Source of the DNA: Saccharomycodes ludwigii
Lineage: Eukaryota; Ascomycota; Saccharomycetes; Saccharomycodales; Saccharomycodaceae
Direction: 5' to 3'
DNA: 64,000 nt
Assembly (NCBI RefSeq): GCF_020623625.1
Contig: NC_060205.1
Location: 489,501-553,500 of the forward strand
Shown here one piece after another: positions 31,319-40,699 of this stretch. How positions within the stretch are numbered: position 1 is the first letter of the stretch; every line of letters begins with the position of its first letter. Below the pieces are notes generated by a model that saw nothing but the letters and a program-made list of their open reading frames with translations, did not search any database and was not told the origin of the DNA. Made by a program: the position numbers and the translations under genes.

Positions 31319-31676
31319 TTGTTATTGCTTTGTTTAATAACAGCCGTAATAATTTATATACAACTTTATTATTATTATTATTACATTTGATTATTTTACG
31401 TAAAAGACAATTCAATTAATTGAATTATAGTGGATTTAAATTTGATAAATGAAAAGTTATATAAAAAACAAAATAAAAAACAAAAAACAGGAAAAAAAAA
31501 AAAATGAAATTGTATTTTTCACTTTCACGTTTTTTCGTTTTTTTTCGTTTTTTTTTTTTTTTTTAAAAGTCTCGGCAACAAGAACGGAATTTCGGATACC
31601 GAATAAATCAATAGCACTCGGTATTGGTATGAACGGCGCTATGTCCAAATACAAAAAAAAAATGTCAATGTAAAGC
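31319..31676. other. Spacer: GPI11 promoter and MFS 3' flank
   Basis: This 358-bp spacer contains ATT repeats near 31365-31382 and A/T runs near 31493-31565. Overlapping short frames on both strands are homopolymer artefacts. Confidence 0.55.
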
Positions 31677-33083
31677 TTAATATATTCTCTTTTCATTATG
31701 TTTCAAAAATACCACAAATATAGCTATATCATAAAGGACCTTCAATGAACCAGCAATGACAAACGCAATCCATTGACTTTTGTGTAAAGACAAAACACCT
31801 GTTATGGAAGGACCAATGGTGCCTGCTATAGTCTTAACCAACTGGATCCAACTTAAAACTAAAGTACGTTCACTGGGTTTAATAATAGTAGCCAAAAACA
31901 CTTTCTTAGGTGTATTGTCCATGTTTTGAGTCAGCGCTCTAGCAACGAATAAAATCACCGTTAATGTCCATGAAGAAGGTAGTGGCAATAATATCAATAA
32001 GATACTACTTGGCAAATGTGTGAAAACCATCGTTTTAATTGGACCTATCCTTTTAACTAGTGACGTGGTCATTAATCCGGTTACAGAGCTTGCTAAATTA
32101 GCACCAAAAAAAATGTTTCCTAATTTTTGACTTGGAACAGCAAATTTGTTGTTAAAAAAAAATGAAATCCAAGATTTCCCTGCTAGTGAACTAGCTAATG
32201 AGTCCAATCCAAAAAGTAATGATAAATTTATCACTAGCATCAGAACGTGGAAGGGTAACTGCGGTAATAGTTTTTGTAAAAATGATTGATTTTCCGGCAG
32301 GATATTATTTTGCTCACCGTTAATATTAGTAGTAAGTACATTTTCAGGATGTAATATAGGAGTGTTTTCGTCCAATAACATAGCTTCTGCGTCGGTGATA
32401 TCTTCGACGACAACACGTTCAATTTCTACTGCATCAGTTAGAAACAAACATGAAATTGCCATTAAGCAACCAATCGCGCTATACATTAAATAAATAAATC
32501 TATATGCATCAATTTTAGCATAATCATAAACATTTGTTAGCAATTTGATTAAATAACCGGTAGTTACAAAACCTAATGCAGAGGCTAGACTGGAAAAAAC
32601 AGAGTACCAGGAATAAATATCAGATCTTTCATTATGAGAAGTGACTAATTGTGCAATTCCACTAGCTTCCACAGAAAGATAACACCCAACTTCCTTCCCA
32701 GTGGGAGTGATGGTGCCTAAAAAACTTACTATTAATAAAGCTTTATAATTATTTTTATTAGTACAAAACGTCCAATACAATCCGGTAAACGACATAATTA
32801 TTGAAGACACAAATAATGTCAATCTTCGACCTAGAATTTTGTCTGCAAACATGGATATTATAAATGTAGTGGTCAAATCACCAACTAGGGTTACAGTAAA
32901 CAATAAACCGATCATTGATTCATCGTAACCTATTGATTTTAGAAAGATGGCGTTAATTAACGCCACTGAACTGAATGAAAAAAGTCTTAGGGACTTTAGT
33001 AGTATTATTAGATGAACATTTCGAGATGCGTTCAATACCGTATGCAAACCAAATTCATGATACAAATTATTGAAAATAGCCAT
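31677..33083 (-). CDS. Major facilitator superfamily transporter, substrate unknown
   Basis: The 468-residue protein has the MFS layout: six hydrophobic helices, a hydrophilic acidic loop (about 220-265, with DITDAEAMLLDENTPIL) and six more helices. The loop between helices 2 and 3 carries a DKILGRRLTLF motif, the usual MFS signature region. The N-terminus has HLIILLKSLRLFSFSS and lacks a signal peptide. It may correspond to S. cerevisiae YJR124C, an uncharacterised MFS protein, but I base that on weak memory. It is not part of the YDR295C-YDR310C or YHR032W-YHR064C order, so it has moved in or been lost elsewhere. I infer no substrate. Confidence 0.85.
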   Translation of the reverse strand: MAIFNNLYHEFGLHTVLNASRNVHLIILLKSLRLFSFSSVALINAIFLKSIGYDESMIGLLFTVTLVGDLTTTFIISMFADKILGRRLTLFVSSIIMSFTGLYWTFCTNKNNYKALLIVSFLGTITPTGKEVGCYLSVEASGIAQLVTSHNERSDIYSWYSVFSSLASALGFVTTGYLIKLLTNVYDYAKIDAYRFIYLMYSAIGCLMAISCLFLTDAVEIERVVVEDITDAEAMLLDENTPILHPENVLTTNINGEQNNILPENQSFLQKLLPQLPFHVLMLVINLSLLFGLDSLASSLAGKSWISFFFNNKFAVPSQKLGNIFFGANLASSVTGLMTTSLVKRIGPIKTMVFTHLPSSILLILLPLPSSWTLTVILFVARALTQNMDNTPKKVFLATIIKPSERTLVLSWIQLVKTIAGTIGPSITGVLSLHKSQWIAFVIAGSLKVLYDIAIFVVFLKHNEKRIY

Positions 33084-33743
33084 TTATTAATTTATTTGGG
33101 GGAGGGGAAGAGGGCTATACTATATTATAGCGTAATAAAACCTTAATTTGCTAGTTGCCTTTTTAATAGAGTAAAAAAAAAAAAAAAAAAGGGAGAATAA
33201 CAGAAGTAAGATGAAGTACCTTCAATAATGAATAAAACTTCGTAATTTGTTTGTCTGATTATTACAAAATATTTTTTTTTTTTTTTTTTCCTTTATTTTT
33301 TTTTCTTTATTTTTTTCTTTTTATTATCAGCAAGCTTTGCAATGGTAAGCCATTTGCCAAGGCTGTTTATCTACCCGTGATAACGGTTTGAATGTGCGAT
33401 GTTACCCGGATTATGTTTTTTGCTATTTTGTTTTTGATACAAATTTTAACCATTTACAATCCCTTTGAAAAATTTATCAGTGTTTTTTTTTTTTTTTTAT
33501 AATGCATTGGCGTGCACGTGCTGTGTTTATAAGTCGAGAACATATGGTTAATAAAAGTATAATTACCATCGTAACTAAAACTCAAGATTATGCTTGATAA
33601 TACTAAACCTGGTTAAGCAAGTGATTTCTTGTTTTATTTAGGGTTTTAATGTAACGACGGAAATATATCAATATTATTGTAAAAAATAGCTTCAGGCTGC
33701 AAATCAATAAATAACGAATATGTATAAATTGTAAGAAGGAGAC
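33084..33743. other. Spacer: MFS promoter
   Basis: This stretch of about 660 bp runs up to the LTR. It contains poly-T tracts near 33271-33290 and 33482-33499 and a Reb1-type site at 33402-33408 with a second TACCCG-like core nearby (33372-33377). No gene is seen. The last six bases are the left target duplication of the LTR. Confidence 0.55.
33402..33408 (+). promoter_or_regulatory. Reb1-type site TTACCCG
   Basis: An exact TTACCCGG lies about 320 bp upstream of the MFS start and about 340 bp before the LTR. A partial CTACCCGTG lies 30 bp to the left. Motif-based call only. Confidence 0.5.
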
Positions 33744-34103
33744 TGTTATGAAGTAGAATTGTGTGTGTCACGTTTTATACGAGATGCAAGTACTTCCGAG
33801 AATACGGAGAAGACCGAACATACGGAGATCGCCGCAAGAAGGAAAATATGCCCAGCGGACAACGAAGAAACATTAGAAAAAGTTAATACAAACATAAGGA
33901 AAAAGGTGAAAATAAATCATATATAAAGAGGTGATTTATTTAGAAAGTTGATTATGAAATAGATGAGTTATATAGTTTTATTAGTTAAAAATATATAAAA
34001 GATCAAGCAACAAACTATTACATCTGCCTTGATATAAATAGTAAAGTATCAAATCTGTTTACTAACCCTGCCCCTCTCAGTATATCCTCTCTGCGACATA
34101 ACA
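33744..34103 (+). mobile_element. Solo LTR of a Ty3-like (gypsy-class) retrotransposon
   Basis: This 360-bp element starts TGTTATG and ends CATAACA, a perfect 7-bp inverted terminal repeat with the canonical TG...CA ends. The 6-bp direct repeat GGAGAC flanks it on both sides (33738-33743 and 34104-34109), the target-site duplication. A TATATAAAAG box near 33990-34000 suggests plus-strand LTR orientation. It ends 13 bp before the mature 5' end of tRNA-His, the spacing at which Ty3-type integrase acts on Pol III start sites. No internal retrotransposon part is present, so it is a solo LTR left by recombination. The intact ends and duplication suggest it is fairly young. The family call rests on position and could be another tRNA-targeting LTR lineage. 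Confidence 0.85.
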
Positions 34104-34116
34104 GGAGACATAGGTC

Positions 34117-34188
34117 GCCATTCTAGTATAGTGGTTAGTACACATCGTTGTGGCCGATGAAACCCAAGTTCGATTCTTGGGAATGGCA
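34117..34188 (+). tRNA. tH(GUG): tRNA-His (anticodon GTG)
   Basis: The 72-nt gene has acceptor strands GCCATTC and GAATGGC with discriminator A, the D-arm segment TAGTATAGTGGTTAGTAC, anticodon loop TTGTGGC giving GTG, and B box GTTCGATTC. It is nearly identical to S. cerevisiae tRNA-His. The extra G at position -1 is added after transcription in this tRNA. T4 and T5 runs just downstream (34196-34205) end transcription. The solo LTR sits directly upstream. Confidence 0.97.
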
Positions 34189-34195
34189 CATATTG

Positions 34196-34205
34196 TTTTA
34201 TTTTT
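34196..34205 (+). terminator. Pol III terminator of tRNA-His
   Basis: A T4 run, one A and a T5 run lie 8 bp past the tRNA 3' end, the expected Pol III stop. Confidence 0.75.
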
Positions 34206-34325
34206 GATACTTTAGAAAACTTTTTTTTTTTTTAAACCCTTATTATGGAACGACGACAGAATAATATATATATCATATTATTAAAAACTTTTTTTTTTTT
34301 TTTTTTTTTCCCTTTTAAATACTAT

Positions 34326-36938
34326 CTACTTAAACATATTACATATATAAGGAAAGTTTGATTCGTCTATAGTCAATTCTTCTTCTTTACTAGGGTCAAA
34401 CCGTTCATCATTTATTATGGTATTACTCAATTCATCAAGTTTTTCTAAAACTTTCTTGCTAAACTGTCTCGATACGGGTTTCTTTTTAACATCTTCATCA
34501 GTAATATCAGACTTCTTCTCTTCTTCTTCTCCCTTTTTGGTGTTTGACAAAAATAATTTTAACAACGTCGAAACTTCATTAATGAATGGGGTTTTAACTT
34601 TCAGGTTGGAAGTCAAATCGTTAAGTAAAAATAATATTTTACATAATAGAATTCTTAGTTTAATGGGATTATATTCATACAGGGTAAATATCGCGCAACA
34701 AGCAGCGGATAATATATTGAAACAAATTCCGCTATAGAACAATTGGTACGAGGCCAATTCTAGTCTAGATAAGTTTTTGAAAACGACGACAACTGCTTGT
34801 AATACAGTTTGAAAAAAGTCCTGATATAGTTGATCATTCTGGGTCCTTATTCTTTCTTCTTCCTCTGAACTATTTTGCTGTTGGGATTGTAAAGCATTAA
34901 AAATATAATAAGTTTTCATATACACCATCATATTATGATATAATAACTCGGAAATTGTTTTGTCTAATACTTTATGTACTTCTGCTGGTGCAATGAAACG
35001 GTTGTTGTCTGTATCGTTATTTCTGCCAGTACTAATACCGTTAAGAACATTATTAGCAATTTTGTCGGTGCCATTGTTGTCGTTCGTACCATTACTAACA
35101 GGCAATGGATCACCAGATTTGAAAATATCCCAATCTTTGATAAATTCTTCTATCTGTTTTAATGAATATTTAATTTTATTCTGCTGAATATTATAAATAC
35201 TATTGTGTATCATTTTATCTTTTTCTTCAATAAAACTAAATCCGTTGTCCACTGAACCAGAATGGTCCTCGGAACCAAAGCTAAAGGGAGCGTATCCAAA
35301 CAAAAAGTTTCTCATAAAATGCTGTTTAATCACGTATTTTGTTAAATCTGCTGGCATTTTACCATTATAATTATCGCTTATATCAATAGCACAGCAAAAA
35401 TCCGCATTGGAAAAAAACTCTTGTTTCTCGATATGAAAATGATATAAATTTAACATTGTGAAAATTTTCATTTTATCTGTTAATTGAATGGAAATATTGC
35501 TAAAATTTGCACCGTAATACCACTCAGCATATCTAAGATTAGTTTCCAAATAAGGAACCATTTCTGCCAAACTTTCAAAATATTTTTGTTGCAGGGAAGA
35601 AGAGGCGCTATCGTTGTCAAAGGGTTTAGACAAAACACTGTAGGAAATAGAATAATATGTGAATAATAAGATAAATGATACCTCCACCAAACTATAGATA
35701 TACTGCTTGGAAATTTCTGTTTTCCCAGCTTTTCTTATGCAATCCGGATGTCTCTTGATGTTTGGGGTATCTGGTAAAGTTGCATCATCTTTAATGTCTT
35801 TATGGTCCAAAGTTGTTAGGAATGCTTTGATATTACCGTATGAATGGAATAAGCCCTCAGGGAATATTTTATAGTAAATAAAATTTGTATCAAATCTGGC
35901 ACATGTGTATAAACATGTATCAATATCAATAGGGACAAATAGTTCAGTGACTGGGACAGTAATCAAATTGTCCAAAGTATTTGTATCTAACGTCTTATAG
36001 AACGTATGTTCCCTTAGGGAGTTCATTGCTTTGTTCTTAACTTTCTGGAGCTTATTAGATACAGAAAACAACTTGGTTACAGTAAATATCCCACCAAAAT
36101 AACTTGTGTTATCAGAATAGGGGGTTTTATGGGCTACGTTATTCACAAAGATGGAAAATTCTCCATTGTCCTTGTCAAATAGATCTGGATCGATACTTTC
36201 TGTTTTCACCTTTTTGTTTGTCTTATCTATATAGTCTGCATAATCGTTGTTTTTTGAAAAAAAGGATGAACTCGGTCTTTTATTATTATCTGAATTTATT
36301 TTTTTTTGTAGATTCTCTAGTTCCCTTAATCTATTTCTAACAAATTGCAATTCTTCGTTTAGACTATCCTGTTGCAGATAAGACACCTCGCATGTATCAA
36401 AAATGGCAGGATTAATAGCAAAATCTGGGTGATTATTATTATTCTGCTGATTATACTTACTATAAACAGTGTTATAAGTGATATTAGAAAACGAACCTGT
36501 AGCAGCTCCAGTAGGGGTGGTGGCAGTAGTAGTAGAATTGTTGTAATTAACATTGGAGGACACGCCAGCAATATTTGAACTCAAAGAAGCGGCCATTCTT
36601 TCGTAATAAGCTTGAGTGGCAGGATTGATTGGGGTTGTATTTGTACCTAGTAGGTTGTTGGCAGCGGAAACATTTAGAAGGTCATTTTGTCTAAAGGGTT
36701 GATTTTTTTTAGAATTTGGATGTGTACCTGCTGGTGCTGGTAGAACGGATCCATCATCCTTTAAGATAAACGCACCTGGGGTTTCTGGGTAAAAACAATC
36801 GGTCTTTCCATATTTCACACAGTTCCCACACATAGGCCTGGCTCTATCACACCCAATTTTTCTTTTTCTGCATTGAGCACACGCTGGAGTTCTCTTTTTC
36901 TTAGGAATATCAGGAGAATACTTCTTTACCATTTTCAT
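34326..36938 (-). CDS. RSC3: RSC complex zinc-cluster subunit (Rsc3/Rsc30 type)
   Basis: The 870-residue protein opens with a Zn2Cys6 cluster with cysteines at 20, 23, 30, 37, 40 and 48 (CAQCRKRKIGCDR...CGNC). It carries the downstream FYPETPGAF motif that I associate with Rsc3/Rsc30. A short coiled-coil stretch (about 192-215, LNEELQFVRNRLRELENLQK) follows, then a long helical fungal transcription-factor region and an acidic tail. Rsc3 and Rsc30 are DNA-binding subunits of the RSC chromatin remodeller and recognise CGCG-containing promoters. The order RSC3-CPR5-MED6 equals YDR303C-YDR304C and YHR056C-YHR057C-YHR058C merged, so a single pre-duplication gene is expected here. Confidence 0.9.
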   Translation of the reverse strand: MKMVKKYSPDIPKKKRTPACAQCRKRKIGCDRARPMCGNCVKYGKTDCFYPETPGAFILKDDGSVLPAPAGTHPNSKKNQPFRQNDLLNVSAANNLLGTNTTPINPATQAYYERMAASLSSNIAGVSSNVNYNNSTTTATTPTGAATGSFSNITYNTVYSKYNQQNNNNHPDFAINPAIFDTCEVSYLQQDSLNEELQFVRNRLRELENLQKKINSDNNKRPSSSFFSKNNDYADYIDKTNKKVKTESIDPDLFDKDNGEFSIFVNNVAHKTPYSDNTSYFGGIFTVTKLFSVSNKLQKVKNKAMNSLREHTFYKTLDTNTLDNLITVPVTELFVPIDIDTCLYTCARFDTNFIYYKIFPEGLFHSYGNIKAFLTTLDHKDIKDDATLPDTPNIKRHPDCIRKAGKTEISKQYIYSLVEVSFILLFTYYSISYSVLSKPFDNDSASSSLQQKYFESLAEMVPYLETNLRYAEWYYGANFSNISIQLTDKMKIFTMLNLYHFHIEKQEFFSNADFCCAIDISDNYNGKMPADLTKYVIKQHFMRNFLFGYAPFSFGSEDHSGSVDNGFSFIEEKDKMIHNSIYNIQQNKIKYSLKQIEEFIKDWDIFKSGDPLPVSNGTNDNNGTDKIANNVLNGISTGRNNDTDNNRFIAPAEVHKVLDKTISELLYHNMMVYMKTYYIFNALQSQQQNSSEEEERIRTQNDQLYQDFFQTVLQAVVVVFKNLSRLELASYQLFYSGICFNILSAACCAIFTLYEYNPIKLRILLCKILFLLNDLTSNLKVKTPFINEVSTLLKLFLSNTKKGEEEEKKSDITDEDVKKKPVSRQFSKKVLEKLDELSNTIINDERFDPSKEEELTIDESNFPYICNMFK

Positions 36939-37639
36939 CTTTTCTTTCTTTCTTTCTTTTTTTTTTTTTTTTTTTCTTTCTCTGTTTAATTTATTTACGC
37001 TATTTGTTTTTGCTTTTGATATGATTTACGTTAATACCCACTCACTTTATAATTTTTTAGCGAGAAGCGTTTATTAGCTTATCCTTTAATTTTTTTTTTT
37101 TTTTTTTTTTTCTGGCGTTCGCTATGTGTCAAAGGCCTTTTTTCCTTTTTTCCTTTATGACTAGAATGTTTGACCTTAGTTATAATAACAACAATGATAC
37201 AATTGATAATGGTGATGGTATTGTTGTTGTAAAGTTTGTTGTTTATTTCAAAAGGAAATGTTAAAAAATATATCTTAATAAATAAAATAAAAAAAAAAAA
37301 TTTTTTTTTTAAATTATTTTTTTTTCTAAATTTTGTTGGACATAATTTTTAAGTTTGGAAAAGTGGCTGTGGTGTGTGGGTGTAATTGGTTTCCATAAGC
37401 AGTAATTCGAATAACAAGTTGCACACAGAAAACACGTACAAGAAATTCCTTATACTATTTTTATTTTTTACTTTTCTGTTTTTTAAGTATTATAAATAAA
37501 ATTAACAAAGGAAAATATGAGTTAATTGCTTATTAATCTCTGATACAATAAATAAAAAAAAAAAAATATGTTTTTTTTTGTTCATTATATGCTTGAACGG
37601 AAATATAACTAGGCTTACTCCAGTAAACATACACACATA
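36939..37639. other. Spacer: RSC3 promoter and CPR5 3' flank
   Basis: This 701-bp spacer holds a T/C-rich tract right before the RSC3 start (36945-36976), a T21 run near 37089-37110 and A/T runs near 37290-37320. No gene is seen. Confidence 0.55.
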
Positions 37640-38338
37640 TCATAATTCATCTTGAACAACAGCAGTAGTAGCTGTTTCCTTGTTTTCACTAGTTTCCTTG
37701 TTTTCACTGGTTTCCTTGTTTTCACTAGTTTCCTTTTTCAATTCGCCAGATTTACTAATCCAAATCTTTGTTTTTGGCTTGTCACTTCTATCTCTTGGAA
37801 CATTTTCAATATAAGAAACAACATCCATACCATCAATAACTTGTCCAAAAACAACGTGTTTACCATTCAACCATGGTGTGCTAACGGTAGTCAAGAAAAA
37901 TTGAGACCCGTTGGTATCTCTACCTCTGTTAGCCATACTTAATCTGCCTGGTCTATCATGCTTAATAATGAAATTCTCATCAGCAAAAGTTGGCCCATAA
38001 ATAGATTTACCACCAATACCAGAATGGTGAGTGAAATCGCCACCTTGGATCATGAATTGGGGAATAACTCTATGGAAGGTACTGTTTATGTAACCTAAGG
38101 TTGGATCTTCTGAAATTGCCAATTGAAGGAAATTCTCAGCTGTTTTTGAAGTTGTATTACCAAACAAACCAATGGTTATTCTACCAATGTGTTTATCCTC
38201 ACCTTCAGTGATGTCAAAAAAAACTGTGTTTGTAATCTCTGGATCTTCGGATAATTTAGGAGCTGCATTGATAAATCTACCAAAAAGAACCAATGCTACG
38301 GTTAGTAACAAAATAATAGGGTTGATAGGAATAATCAT
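37640..38338 (-). CDS. CPR5: ER cyclophilin Cpr5 (peptidyl-prolyl isomerase)
   Basis: I choose the ATG at 38338 ([20 protein letters not shown]) because it starts a classic signal peptide. The earlier in-frame ATG at 38416 would add 26 basic Asn-rich residues. The cyclophilin domain follows with active-site blocks [15 protein letters not shown] and [22 protein letters not shown]. The C-terminus carries three KETSEN repeats and ends QDEL, an ER-retrieval-type signal in place of the usual HDEL. Mature length (about 210) agrees with Cpr5/Cpr2 (225 with signal). It is the single counterpart of the duplicated CPR5 (YDR304C) and CPR2 (YHR057C) and lies between RSC3 and MED6 as expected. Confidence 0.93.
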   Translation of the reverse strand: MIIPINPIILLLTVALVLFGRFINAAPKLSEDPEITNTVFFDITEGEDKHIGRITIGLFGNTTSKTAENFLQLAISEDPTLGYINSTFHRVIPQFMIQGGDFTHHSGIGGKSIYGPTFADENFIIKHDRPGRLSMANRGRDTNGSQFFLTTVSTPWLNGKHVVFGQVIDGMDVVSYIENVPRDRSDKPKTKIWISKSGELKKETSENKETSENKETSENKETATTAVVQDEL

Positions 38339-38416
38339 ATTGGGATTTCTGTTGTTATTATTTTTCTTTATTTTTGAGTTGATGGTTTCAAGTTTATTAG
38401 TCCGATTTGAAAACAA

Positions 38417-38819
38417 AGACTTATTTAAATAAAATTAAACCTTTTTTTTTCTTTTTTAACCTTAATAAAAAAAAAACAGTAATGATAATAACAACAAGAA
38501 GAAAGTGAAAAAGAAAGAAAAAAAAAAAAAAAAAAAAAAAATTATATATATATATATATATAATATATATGCGTCAGGGTAAGCATCTAACCGCGCCTTT
38601 AGTCATTAACTGAAAAATAACAAACTGTTTCAAATACAAAAATTGCCACTCAAATTAAAAAAAAAAAAAAAAAAAAAAAGTCTGCTATAAAACAAGAACA
38701 CAAAGTACCATTTTGCCTTTCTAATTCTTTCACGATAATCATTTAAAAGCTGTTTATCCATATTATACTCGAAATAACGACAATATTCATCAATGAACAA
38801 TTCCATGGAAACCTCTTTG
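38417..38819. other. Spacer: CPR5 promoter and MED6 3' flank
   Basis: This 403-bp spacer contains A runs at 38519-38541 and 38659-38679 and a TA-repeat block at 38542-38569. No gene is seen. Confidence 0.55.
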
Positions 38820-39734
38820 TTATATGTACACAGGTTGACTTTTTATACTACTTAGAAGCAACTTATCTGTAACTTCTTGAGTTAATAGGTCTTTCGTACT
38901 AGTTCCAATGCCACCTGCACTCCCTCCTACACTATTATTACCCATATTATTAACGGAATTAGCTGTAGGGGCTCCAAGCAAGGTATTAGGACCAGTGCTA
39001 GGGGCAACACTGGAGATGCTGCCGCTGTTGACGCTGCCGGTGCTTGTAGTGTTTATACCAGAACGTAATTGTAGTTGCTGGCTGCTGTTGTTATTACTCA
39101 ATTGGTTTTGTACTTTAATAAATTTAAAACCTTGTGCTGGTGTGAACCCATTTCTTAGGATACTCAATTTATTCAATGCGTTACTTAAATGATAATTTGT
39201 ACTTAATAGCCTACTATTTAAAATTTTCCCCAACTGAGGTGCCATGTATACATTTGCACCAATAATATAATAATCTTGTAAAACAGTGAATTCAAAACTC
39301 GTTTTAGTGCGTAGAGTAGAGGATGAATTGGTAATTTTTTCCTTTGATTGTTTACGAATAACCCAAAAATCAGGCTCTCTAACAAACCATAAAACATATT
39401 CAATTCCGTTATTTAATTTTCTAAACTCTCTTTCTATAAAACTGTGAGATGGGTATGTTTGTAAAATGAATTGTCTGTTTAAAGGGTATTCTTCTAATGG
39501 TAAAGCGTCTACACCATCCTTGTTTCTACTAGAAATTTCCATATTATTTTCTATATTAGCATTTGAAAATTGCTGTTGCATTTTGATTAACTGATTATTA
39601 GATGTCTTGATAAAAAATGGGGATTCGGCAAAATAATCTAATACGTTATCTGTTCTTAACCCAAAGGTTTGGATCCATTCTGGTGATTTCCATTGTAATT
39701 CGTCTAAGCAAACGTGTTGTTGTTCTGTGGACAT
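38820..39734 (-). CDS. MED6: Mediator head subunit Med6
   Basis: The 304-residue product matches Med6 (S. cerevisiae 295). The N-terminal signature LRTDNVLDYFAESPFF (about 26-41), a YVLWFVREPDFWVIRKQ beta core and LQDYYIIGANVYMAPQLGKI are all conserved family blocks. The last 70 residues are Asn/Ser/Gly-rich and end KLLLSSIKSQPVYI. Med6 sits at the head-middle junction of Mediator and contacts RNA polymerase II. A second Mediator subunit, MED21, lies 9 kb away. In S. cerevisiae the two genes are on chromosomes VIII and IV, which fits an undivided ancestral order. Confidence 0.94.
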   Translation of the reverse strand: MSTEQQHVCLDELQWKSPEWIQTFGLRTDNVLDYFAESPFFIKTSNNQLIKMQQQFSNANIENNMEISSRNKDGVDALPLEEYPLNRQFILQTYPSHSFIEREFRKLNNGIEYVLWFVREPDFWVIRKQSKEKITNSSSTLRTKTSFEFTVLQDYYIIGANVYMAPQLGKILNSRLLSTNYHLSNALNKLSILRNGFTPAQGFKFIKVQNQLSNNNSSQQLQLRSGINTTSTGSVNSGSISSVAPSTGPNTLLGAPTANSVNNMGNNSVGGSAGGIGTSTKDLLTQEVTDKLLLSSIKSQPVYI

Positions 39735-39937
39735 TGTGTGTTATGCTTTTTGATCTTTATCCAGTAAACAAAATTCTCCTTTTATTTATTGTGGCATGAA
39801 AAGCTTATTAGATTAAAAAAAACAATGCTTTGGGGGACAAAAAAATGCATATATATTTATATTATATAAATAAAATATTGCTCTAGTTGGAAATATAGAT
39901 GAAATACCGAGAACAACTTTGTCCTTTTTACGGATTT

Positions 39938-39979
<42 letters not shown>

Positions 39980-40173
39980 TTAAATGGAAATTTCAATTAT
40001 TTATAAGAATATAACAAAATAAAGAAACGTTTGGAAGGGTTTTTTTTATTTAACTTGAACCATTCCATTGAATTGAATCTTTTTTCTTTTTTTTTTTTTT
40101 TTAAATTCTCTATATACCATTCTAATACTACAAACTATACCCCCCCCAAATAAAAAAAAAAACAAAAACAAAT
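39735..40173. other. Divergent promoter region MED6/FYV4
   Basis: This 439-bp spacer contains a T35 run at 39943-39977 and further T-rich tracts at 40087-40102. It probably serves both genes. No gene is seen. Confidence 0.55.
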
Positions 40174-40578
40174 ATGAGTATGTTTTGTAGACGTGGTTTC
40201 CATACTTCACCAATATTCAATAAAACTTTTTCATCCGTTAGTACTAAACTAGCATCGTACAAACCCATTCCTAAACCAACAAAGGAAATTGCAGATATTC
40301 CCACCTTTTTAAAAAAAATAGGCCGTGGTTGTCAAGAATTTGAACCCATTTATGAAAATAAATGGGAAAACTTATTTACCTTTAATACAAAAGTTTTGAA
40401 AGAAAAGGGTGTTTCTATCCAACAAAGGAAATATATTGCTTCTCAATTGGAAAGATTTAGAAAGTCCCATACCGTTAATGAAATTAAATTGGGTAAGAAA
40501 TCTTTTTTTGGTAGTGAAAGACATAGAGCCGAAAATATTGCCAAATGGAGAATTGAACAAAGAAATAAAAATAAGTGA
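40174..40578 (+). CDS. FYV4: Mitochondrial small-subunit ribosomal protein mS41 (Fyv4)
   Basis: The 134-residue product starts with a mitochondrial presequence ([15 protein letters not shown]). It then carries the IGR motif characteristic of mS41 ([12 protein letters not shown], about 43-54), followed by [19 protein letters not shown] and the run [13 protein letters not shown]. The lysine/arginine-rich C-terminus fits a ribosomal protein. Length is near the S. cerevisiae protein (130). Order MED6-FYV4 repeats YHR058C-YHR059W. FYV4 and HNT2 converge. Confidence 0.93.
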   Translation: MSMFCRRGFHTSPIFNKTFSSVSTKLASYKPIPKPTKEIADIPTFLKKIGRGCQEFEPIYENKWENLFTFNTKVLKEKGVSIQQRKYIASQLERFRKSHTVNEIKLGKKSFFGSERHRAENIAKWRIEQRNKNK

Positions 40579-40699
40579 ATTAATAATAAAAAAGTAGTTT
40601 TATCTTTTACCAAAAAAAAAAAAAAAAAAAAAAAAAATCAGCAGTTCATATTTCATGTAAATATACAGAATTATATATAAATCTAATAAAAATAGTTGT

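Noticed and set aside
38339-38416. First ATG of CPR5 at 38416
   Set aside because: It would bury the signal peptide behind 26 basic Asn-rich residues. The ATG at 38338 gives a normal ER signal.
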